64,000 nucleotides of DNA from Winogradskya consettensis (lineage in GTDB: Bacteria > Actinomycetota > Actinomycetes > Mycobacteriales > Micromonosporaceae), in NCBI RefSeq assembly GCF_018332715.1, contig NZ_BOQP01000052.1, positions 1 through 64,000 of the forward strand, read 5' to 3'. A program made the position numbers and the translations under genes. The notes below the pieces were generated by a model. The model saw only the letters and a list, made by a program, of their open reading frames with translations, made no database searches and had not been told where the DNA came from. Of the stretch, positions 58,055 through 64,000 are shown piece by piece (the stretch's first letter is position 1; the number at the start of each line of letters is the position of its first letter).

Positions 58055-59446
58055 GTGCCAGCACAGCCCGACGCTCCCCTGACCCCGATGTGGTGGGTGA
58101 AGCGGCTCTACAAGCAGCTGCTCGTCCAGCGGGACCACTTCGAGCTGATGGACGCCTACTACCGCGGTGCACCCGCCTCAGTGCCGTGGCTCCCGGAACA
58201 GGCCCGGCGCGAGTTCTCCCGGCTGCTGAAGCTGACCAAGAGCAACTACATGGGCCTGGTCGTCGACAGCATGGTCGAACGGATGATCGTCGACGGGTTC
58301 CGCGTGGGCGACAACGCTGAGGCGGACAAGCCCACCTGGGACATCTGGCAGGCCAACAACCTCGACGCCGGCTTCGACCAGGTCCTGCTCGAGTCAGCGA
58401 TCGGCGGTTCCGCCTTCCTGCTGGTGGCACCGAACACGGACCGGGTGGAGCGGCCCTTCATCTTCACCGAGCACCCGACGCAGGCGACGGTCGAGTACGA
58501 GCCGGGCACCTCCCGCCGCGTGCGCGCCGCCGGCCTGAAGTTGTGGGCCGACGACTGGACCGGCAGGACCTTCGCGACGCTGTACCTGCCCGAGAAGATC
58601 TACAAGTTCCAGACGGACAAGAAGTCCGTCATCGGTGAGGTGGCGGAACCTCGCTGGGAGCCGCGCCCGGTCCGCGGCGAGGCGTGGCCGGCACCCAACC
58701 CGCTCGGTGAGGTGCCGCTGGTCGAGATCGCCAACAACCCGCGCATGCTCGGCGGTGGCGTCAGCGAGATCGCCGACGTCGTCTCCATCCAGGACCGCAT
58801 CTCGAAGACGCTCGCGGACCGGTTGATGACCCAGGACTTCGGCGCGTTCCCGCAGAAGTGGGCGATCGGCTTCCCGGACGAGGACGCCGACGGCAACAAG
58901 ACCGAGATCGACGTCGGTCGGAACCGGATGGTCACCTCCGAGATGGCCGAGACGAAGTTCGGCCAGTTCGACGCGGCCCCGCTGGACCCGTACTCAGCGG
59001 CGAAGCGCGAGGACGTCAAAGACATCGCGTCGCGTACGCGCACACCGGCGCAGTATCTGCTCGGCGAGATGAGCAACGTCAACGGCGAGACGCTCAAGGC
59101 ATCCGAGTCCGGTCTGGTCTCCAAAGTCCGGCAGCGCTCACGCACCTCTGGTGAGGGAGCTGAGGCGGGCGCCCGCCTGGCGCGCAGGACCGCCGGTCTG
59201 GGCGGCGACGACGAGTCGATGGAGACGATCTGGAAGAACCCCGAGTTCCGCACCGAGGGCGAGCTCGTCGACGCGCTGGTCAAGATGAGCACGCTCGGCG
59301 TCCCGCAGGAGGCGCTGTGGGAACGATGGGGTGCCTCGCAGGTCGAGATCCGCCGGTGGAAGACCATGCTCGAGGAGCAGGACGCCCGCGACCCGGTCGC
59401 GGCGCTCGCCCGGGAGCAGGCCGCCGCCGGCGGTAACGTGGTGTAG
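58055..59446 (+). CDS. phage portal protein, SPP1 gp6-like
   Basis: A 463-residue portal: YRGAPASVPWLPEQARREFS, KLTKSNYMGLVVDSMVERM, RTPAQYLLGEMSNVNGETLK. These are characteristic of the SPP1-gp6-like portals of actinophages. It forms the ring through which DNA enters. GTG start 13 bp after the terminase gene. Confidence 0.92.
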   Translation: MPAQPDAPLTPMWWVKRLYKQLLVQRDHFELMDAYYRGAPASVPWLPEQARREFSRLLKLTKSNYMGLVVDSMVERMIVDGFRVGDNAEADKPTWDIWQANNLDAGFDQVLLESAIGGSAFLLVAPNTDRVERPFIFTEHPTQATVEYEPGTSRRVRAAGLKLWADDWTGRTFATLYLPEKIYKFQTDKKSVIGEVAEPRWEPRPVRGEAWPAPNPLGEVPLVEIANNPRMLGGGVSEIADVVSIQDRISKTLADRLMTQDFGAFPQKWAIGFPDEDADGNKTEIDVGRNRMVTSEMAETKFGQFDAAPLDPYSAAKREDVKDIASRTRTPAQYLLGEMSNVNGETLKASESGLVSKVRQRSRTSGEGAEAGARLARRTAGLGGDDESMETIWKNPEFRTEGELVDALVKMSTLGVPQEALWERWGASQVEIRRWKTMLEEQDARDPVAALAREQAAAGGNVV

Positions 59447-59449
59447 CCG

Positions 59450-60379
59450 GTGCGGGCCGAACAGGTCGCCCGAGCCCACCAGAAGCGCCGGGCGGCACTC
59501 GCCAAACGCGCCGGCCGCGAAGTCCGGAAGTTGTGGGGCCGCATCGACCTGGCGAACATCGTCCGGTCGTGGCAAGAGGCCATGCCAGACGTCCTTACGG
59601 TCGTGGAGTCCGCGCAGACAACCGCGGCGGCGTCGGCGGGGTCGTACCTCGGGCAGCTCGCGGAGGCGTATGACCTCGAGGACGACGGCGTCGCCGCGGT
59701 CCACGCGATCACATTCGCAGGACAGGCATCGGACGGACGTCCGCTGGACTCGCTGATGTTCCAGCCGGCGCTGACCGCGCTGACCGCGCTGAAGCAGGGC
59801 GCGACCGAAGGCCGGGCGCGGGCATCCGGGGCGTTCACCGCAGAGCTGATCACCCGGACGCAGGTCGCAGACGCAGGCCGGGCCGCGGACCAGGTGGCCC
59901 AGACCGTCCGTCCTCAGCTCGGCCGGTGGGTGCGGATGCTGTCGCTGCCGTCGTGCTCGCGCTGCATCCTGCTCGCCGGGACGGTCTACGCCTGGGACGC
60001 CCGGTTCAAACGGCATTCCGCGTGCGACTGCACGACCATCCCGGCGCCCGAAGCGGTCGCTGGGGACCTCACCACCGACCCGCGTGCCGCCTTCGAGGCG
60101 ATGAGCACGGACGAGCAGGACAAGACGTTCACCGCCGCGGACGCCCAGGCGATCCGCGACGGCGCTGACATCGCCCAGGTGGTCAACGCCCGCCGCGGCA
60201 TGACCGACGCCGGCATCACCACGACCGGCACCACACGCGCCGGCCTGGCCGGGCAACGCCTCGGCGCTCGCCGAGGGACGCGCGTGGTCCGGCTCACCCC
60301 CGCCGCGATCTACGTGCAGGCGGCTGGCGACCGAGGCCAGGCGCTGCTGCTGCTGCGGCAGAACGGCTACCTGATCTGA
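59450..60379 (+). CDS. MuF-like minor capsid protein
   Basis: A 309-residue protein. The C-terminal half holds the MuF-type motif CSRCILLAGTVYAWDARFKR then HSACDCTTIPAPE with its conserved Cys and His. MuF proteins attach to the portal and may be injected. GTG start directly after the portal gene. Confidence 0.82.
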   Translation: MRAEQVARAHQKRRAALAKRAGREVRKLWGRIDLANIVRSWQEAMPDVLTVVESAQTTAAASAGSYLGQLAEAYDLEDDGVAAVHAITFAGQASDGRPLDSLMFQPALTALTALKQGATEGRARASGAFTAELITRTQVADAGRAADQVAQTVRPQLGRWVRMLSLPSCSRCILLAGTVYAWDARFKRHSACDCTTIPAPEAVAGDLTTDPRAAFEAMSTDEQDKTFTAADAQAIRDGADIAQVVNARRGMTDAGITTTGTTRAGLAGQRLGARRGTRVVRLTPAAIYVQAAGDRGQALLLLRQNGYLI

Positions 60380-60434
60380 GACCACTCGGGCACCGAAACG
60401 GCGCCCGGAAGATCCCGAAACGGGTGTACGGACG

Positions 60435-60938
60435 ATGGCAGAAGAGCAGGAGCAGGCCGGGACCGAGACCGAGACGACCGAAACGGACGTCAAGGACTGG
60501 AAGGCCGAGGCCGAGAAGTGGCAGGTGCTGGCCCGCAAGAACGAGGACCGGGCCAAAAGCAACGCCGGTGCGGCCAAGGAGTTGGAGAAGGTCCGCGCCG
60601 CGGCGATGTCCGAGCAGGAGCGAGCCGTCGCCGAAGCGAAGACCGCCGGCCAGACGGAGGCCTCCCGCGCCGCCGCGCCGCGCCTGGTACGCGCCGAGCT
60701 GCGCGCTGAGGCCGTCGAGGCCGGGCTAGCGAAGGAAGCGCTGGACGGCTTCCTCGAGTACGCCGACCTGTCCAAATTCGTCGGCGACGACGGAGAACCT
60801 GACTCGAAGGCCATCGCGGCCGCGGTCAAGCGGCTCGGTGGCGGCAAGGCCACCAACTTCGACGGCGGCCCCCGCACCACGGCCGCCAAGCCAGCCGACA
60901 TGAACGCGCTCATCCGCCAAGCGGCGGGCCTGGGCTGA
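60435..60938 (+). CDS. phage scaffolding protein
   Basis: A 167-residue, highly charged, helical protein (WKAEAEKWQVLARKNEDRAK; AAMSEQERAVAEAKTAGQT) with a C-terminal FLEYADLSKFVGDDGEPD segment. Charge pattern and position just before the capsid gene are those of actinophage scaffolds. It would guide capsid assembly and be removed. Confidence 0.82.
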   Translation: MAEEQEQAGTETETTETDVKDWKAEAEKWQVLARKNEDRAKSNAGAAKELEKVRAAAMSEQERAVAEAKTAGQTEASRAAAPRLVRAELRAEAVEAGLAKEALDGFLEYADLSKFVGDDGEPDSKAIAAAVKRLGGGKATNFDGGPRTTAAKPADMNALIRQAAGLG

Positions 60939-60994
60939 TCCGGACGCAGCACCCCGTAGGGCGGGGACCGCTGCCCAGCAACAAGGAGTGATCC

Positions 60995-61942
60995 ATGCCC
61001 TACAACAACCTGGTCAGCCGCACCGACGCCGGCTCACTGATCCCGGAGGAAGTGTCGACCGACATGATCCGCCGGGCGACGGACGACTCGGCCACGCTCG
61101 GCCTGTTCCGCCGTGTCCCGGTCGGCCGCGCGCAGGTCCGCTTCCCGGTTCTGTCCGCGCTGCCCCTGGCGTACTTCGTCAACGGCGACACCGGCCTCAA
61201 GCAGACCACCGAGGTCAACTGGGCCAACAAGTACCTCAACATCGAGGAGATCGCGGCGATCGTCCCGGTCCCCGACAACGTGGTCGCCGACGTCGACCTC
61301 AACGTCTGGGACGAGATGATGCCGTACCTCGTCGAGGCGTTCTACCGCTGCCTCGACGGCGCCGTGTTCTTCGGCACCAACGCCCCGGGCACCTGGCCCA
61401 CGAACATCGCCGCAGCCGCGACCGCAGCCGGCAACGTCGCCACCGAAGGCGGCTCGACGACCGCCCAGGGCGGTTTCATGGGCGACATCGACAAGCTCTA
61501 CGGGCTGGTCGAGGATGACGGCTTCGACATCGACGGCTTCGTCGCAGCCCGCGGTCTGCGCGGCAAGCTCCGTGCCGCCCGCGACACCCAGGGCCGCAAG
61601 CTCGACGAGAACCGCATCAGCGGTGCCCTCGACACGCTGGACGGCAACCGGATCGTCTACCCGATGCGAGGCATGTGGGGCACGGCTTCCGGCGCGCCGC
61701 GGGTCTTCGGCGGCGACTGGTCGCAGTTCGTCGTCGGTGTCCGGCAGGACATCACGATGAAGATCCTTACCGAGGCCGTGATCCAGGACAACACCGGCAC
61801 GATCATCTACAACCTCGCCCAGCAGGACATGACGGCGATCCGCCTCACGTTCCGGGTGGGATGGCAGGTCGCGAACCTCCTCAACTACGACCAGCCGACC
61901 GAAGGCAACCGGTACCCGGTCGCCCGCCTCAACATCGCCTGA
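60995..61942 (+). CDS. major capsid protein, HK97 fold
   Basis: A 315-residue HK97-type capsid protein: SLIPEEVSTDMIRRATDDSA, FPVLSALPLAYFVNGDTGLK, IAAIVPVPDNVVADVDLNVW and QDMTAIRLTFRVGWQVANLL. It has no N-terminal delta domain, consistent with the separate scaffold. GGAGTG precedes the ATG. Confidence 0.93.
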   Translation: MPYNNLVSRTDAGSLIPEEVSTDMIRRATDDSATLGLFRRVPVGRAQVRFPVLSALPLAYFVNGDTGLKQTTEVNWANKYLNIEEIAAIVPVPDNVVADVDLNVWDEMMPYLVEAFYRCLDGAVFFGTNAPGTWPTNIAAAATAAGNVATEGGSTTAQGGFMGDIDKLYGLVEDDGFDIDGFVAARGLRGKLRAARDTQGRKLDENRISGALDTLDGNRIVYPMRGMWGTASGAPRVFGGDWSQFVVGVRQDITMKILTEAVIQDNTGTIIYNLAQQDMTAIRLTFRVGWQVANLLNYDQPTEGNRYPVARLNIA

Positions 61943-61957
61943 TCGGAGACCTGAGAG

Positions 61958-62365
61958 ATGACTGCGCCGTTCTCATCCGGGGTCACCCGGAACACCCCGC
62001 CGATCACCACGGTGGGAAACTCCCAGACCACGATCGTTCACTCGGTCCCCCGTGATGGCACCGTCACCTCGGTGACCTGGATCCCGACCGCGGCGGTCAC
62101 CGGAGCGAACACCAACACCCGCTCGATGTCGCTGGTCAACAAGGGCACCGACGGGGCCGGCACCGCCGTAGTCGCCACGCTGCAGTTCGACGCCGGCGTC
62201 AACGCCACCGCCGCGGTCGCCAAGACCATCACGCTGTCGGGTACGCCTGCGAACCTGCAGGTCACCTCCGGACAGGTGCTGCAGTGGCAGTCCGCGGCGG
62301 TCGGCACCGGAATCGCTGACCCGGGCGGCCTCGTCAGCGTTGGCATCGTCGCGAAGTACGCCTGA
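61958..62365 (+). CDS. head decoration-like protein
   Basis: A 135-residue beta-rich, Thr/Val/Ala-rich protein (VTSVTWIPTAAVTGANTNTR; ITLSGTPANLQVTSGQVLQW) right after the capsid gene, the usual place of decoration or head-fibre proteins. No direct motif. Confidence 0.6.
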   Translation: MTAPFSSGVTRNTPPITTVGNSQTTIVHSVPRDGTVTSVTWIPTAAVTGANTNTRSMSLVNKGTDGAGTAVVATLQFDAGVNATAAVAKTITLSGTPANLQVTSGQVLQWQSAAVGTGIADPGGLVSVGIVAKYA

Positions 62366-62375
62366 GGAGGCTGGC

Positions 62376-62675
62376 ATGGCAGCTCGTAAGCCTGTGGTGG
62401 AGGACCACCCGGAGAACAGCGCCCAGGGTCAGGACGTCAAGAAGGCCGCGATCGCGGCCGACACGTCCACCGCCGAGACGCAGCACCAGGTCGACGACGA
62501 CCACACCCGCGGCTTCCGCGGCGTGGAAGTCGACCCGACACCGAACGAGAACTACTCGGTGGCCGGCGTCACCACCGGCCTGCCGACTCCGGAGACCGAC
62601 GACGACCAGGCCGACGTCGCCCGGCGCGCATTGCGCACCGTGGAGACCCAGGTCGCCGGCATCGCCGGTCGCTGA
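62376..62675 (+). CDS. hypothetical structural-region protein
   Basis: A 99-residue acidic, probably disordered protein (AARKPVVEDHPENSAQGQDV; TGLPTPETDDDQADVARRAL). GGAGG precedes the ATG at 62376. Unknown; common small gene between capsid and connector genes. Confidence 0.55.
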   Translation: MAARKPVVEDHPENSAQGQDVKKAAIAADTSTAETQHQVDDDHTRGFRGVEVDPTPNENYSVAGVTTGLPTPETDDDQADVARRALRTVETQVAGIAGR

Positions 62676-62697
62676 CACTCGGAGAGGGTGACGGCCC

Positions 62698-63327
62698 GTG
62701 CGGGTCCGCATCGACACGGACGGCGTCGTCACCTCCGCCGGTGACGACCTCGACCAGCCCTATATTCGCTTTCCGGTCAACTGGCAGCCGGAGCAGTTCA
62801 TCGGGTTGAAGGTGATCACCGGCCTGTCGGGTCTCCGGCTACTGGTCGATGCCCAGCAGGTCCTGGCACGGGAGGACGTCGCGCCTGGTGACGCCACCCA
62901 GCCAGCCTCCGCGGCGATGGCCGCGGCGGTGACCGCGTACATGTCGGCCCACCCGGAGCTCAAGGGAGCCCCGGGGCCGCCCGGCGCGCCGGGATCGCCT
63001 GGGCTTCCGGGAGTACCGGGAGTACCGGGCGAGCCGGGTACACCCGGCGCGCAGGGCCCGGGTGGGCCTTCGTCGCTCCGAATCGCGGCGCCCGCGTCGC
63101 TGCCACTGCTCCTGATCGGCGTGTCGGTCGACGTCACGTTCACCTGGTCGACGCCGATGCCGACAGCGGGCTATTCCCACGACGTCGCCGTGAGCAGCGT
63201 CCTGCTGGGGAAGGTCACTCTGTCGCTCAAGTCGAAGACGGCGGCGGCGCTCACCCTGACGGTAACCCCGACCGCAGGGGTGGCCGCCGGCGGCATAGTC
63301 ACGGCCGTCGGTTGGATCTCGTCATGA
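62698..63327 (+). CDS. collagen-like phage protein
   Basis: A 209-residue protein. After an N-terminal helical trimerisation-like part (about 1-85), a collagen triplet run GAPGPPGAPGSPGLPGVPGV continues for about 12 triplets (about 86-122). The C-terminal beta-rich domain (LPLLLIGVSVDVTFTWSTPM; LTVTPTAGVAAGGIV) could be the tip. Such proteins form trimeric head or tail fibres for host attachment. GTG start. Its stop overlaps the recombinase start (ATGA). Confidence 0.82.
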   Translation: MRVRIDTDGVVTSAGDDLDQPYIRFPVNWQPEQFIGLKVITGLSGLRLLVDAQQVLAREDVAPGDATQPASAAMAAAVTAYMSAHPELKGAPGPPGAPGSPGLPGVPGVPGEPGTPGAQGPGGPSSLRIAAPASLPLLLIGVSVDVTFTWSTPMPTAGYSHDVAVSSVLLGKVTLSLKSKTAAALTLTVTPTAGVAAGGIVTAVGWISS

Positions 63328-64000
63328 CGTACAAACGCCGCCGGGACTACCAAGAATGGGAACTGGCGGCCGGGCACTCTGAGAACACCCGCACCGACCG
63401 GTTCGAACTCCTGGCACGCGCCGAGCACGACATCGGCGAGCTGACCCGGGCCACCGAATCGAAGATCACGAAATGGCTGGCGAACCCCGACTGGTCGACG
63501 GCGACACGGGCGACCTACTGGGGACACCTGCACAGCTACCTGGTCTGGGCACTAAAAGCCGGGATGATCGACAAAGACCCGATGATCAACTTGCCGCGAC
63601 CGAAGGTGCCGAAGCGCAGCCCGCGTCCGGCCAGCCTCGAAGCCTACGAGCGGATCATGGCCGCCGGAGAGCAGCGCTGGCAGATCGCGGTCACCCTGGC
63701 CCGATACGCCGGGCTACGCGCCTCGGAGATCGCTCGCGCCCAGCGCGAGGACATCGACGACCGGCAGATCCGGGTACGCGGCAAGGGCGGTCGGGTCGAC
63801 GTGCTCCCGACCCACGCCGAGGTCTGGAAGCTGGTGGCGCCCGCGCCACCCGGCCAGCTGGTGCTGGCGAAGAGCGGCCAGGCGTACAAGCCGGCGGGCA
63901 TCTCGCACGCGTTCGGCGTCTACGCCCGCGATCTCGGCCTGCCGAGGCCTCTGGGTTTGCACATGTTCCGGCACCTCTACGGCACGCGGCTGCTGATGGA
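63324..64000 (+). CDS. second tyrosine recombinase, cut by the window end
   Basis: The first 225 residues of a tyrosine recombinase. Residues 1-100 are a SAM-like core-binding domain (ITKWLANPDWSTATRATYWG). The catalytic part shows Arg in ARYAGLRASEIARAQ, the beta-hairpin Lys in RVRGKGGRVDVLPTH, and the His-x-x-Arg box in LHMFRHLYGTRLL. The nucleophilic Tyr would lie beyond the window. It lacks the arm-binding domain of the integrase at 44775 and is more XerC-like. ATGA overlap with the collagen-like gene means coordinated expression with structural genes. Confidence 0.9.
   Translation, partial: MTYKRRRDYQEWELAAGHSENTRTDRFELLARAEHDIGELTRATESKITKWLANPDWSTATRATYWGHLHSYLVWALKAGMIDKDPMINLPRPKVPKRSPRPASLEAYERIMAAGEQRWQIAVTLARYAGLRASEIARAQREDIDDRQIRVRGKGGRVDVLPTHAEVWKLVAPAPPGQLVLAKSGQAYKPAGISHAFGVYARDLGLPRPLGLHMFRHLYGTRLLM

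Larger units (their letters stand above)
44704..64000. mobile_element. prophage integrated at tRNA-Thr (left part)
   Basis: The order from the tRNA is integrase, small membrane protein, repressor, operators, excisionase, small early genes, replication genes, WhiB, HNH, terminase subunits, portal, MuF-like, scaffold, capsid, accessory, collagen-like, second recombinase. This is the head half of a siphophage-type genome. The left end is the tRNA 3' end; the right end, tail and lysis genes are beyond the window. Most genes overlap by ATGA or GTGA, as in active phages, and no frameshift was seen. Confidence 0.9.

Noticed and set aside
55236..64000. Phage satellite (capsid-hijacking element) instead of a prophage
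   Set aside because: The element encodes its own terminase large subunit, portal, scaffold and major capsid protein, which argues for a self-sufficient phage genome.

Overview
The window is very GC-rich and has the gene set of a filamentous actinobacterium: sepH, DUF3027 and DUF2530 proteins, DUF397/XRE pairs, the futalosine menaquinone pathway, an XPB-type helicase, Ku/LigD and a WhiB protein. Micromonosporaceae (Actinoplanes-like) is my best guess. That is inference from gene content; no 16S gene is present.

Chromosome, 1-44.6 kb. The first 11 kb hold core metabolism: an acyl-CoA dehydrogenase, nitroreductase, sugar epimerase, pdxH, a citrate synthase, serC, an aminotransferase and the cell-division gene sepH. 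From 11 to 17 kb there are exporters beside their likely regulators (GntR and MarR types) and a purine permease. From 17 to 30 kb come conserved actinobacterial proteins, mqnB and mqnD for menaquinone, a cold-shock protein, a HAD phosphatase, and the helicase-associated protein/XPB helicase pair. From 29 to 34.5 kb lie a PadR-controlled membrane protein, a non-homologous end-joining set (separate LigD polymerase and ligase genes divergent from ku) and a NUDIX hydrolase. From 34.5 to 44.6 kb there are an MFS exporter, a geranylgeranyl-reductase-like flavoprotein, two DUF397 proteins with an XRE/DUF5753 regulator, two DUF6232 paralogues, small membrane proteins, a DJ-1/PfpI protein and a membrane metallophosphoesterase.

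Prophage, 44.7 kb to the window end. An integrase sits against the 3' end of a tRNA-Thr(CGT). It is followed by a repressor, four copies of an 18-bp palindromic operator, an excisionase-like gene, a tightly overlapping string of small unknown genes (including a P-loop sulfotransferase-like protein), replication genes (replisome-organiser-like and DnaC-like), a phage WhiB, an HNH protein, and then terminase, portal, MuF-like, scaffold, capsid and collagen-like genes. A second tyrosine recombinase overlaps the collagen-like gene and runs off the window. Tail and lysis genes and the right attachment site are not in view.

The most unusual DNA-level signals are tandem repeats of 14, 18 and 21 bp that begin on the stop codons of three unrelated genes; a hairpin that buries a ribosome binding site; two divergent leaderless promoters interlocked in 22 bp; a string of prophage operators spanning a start codon; and a recombinase translationally coupled to a collagen-like phage gene. 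All functional statements come from reading the sequence and from family knowledge; no database search was run.
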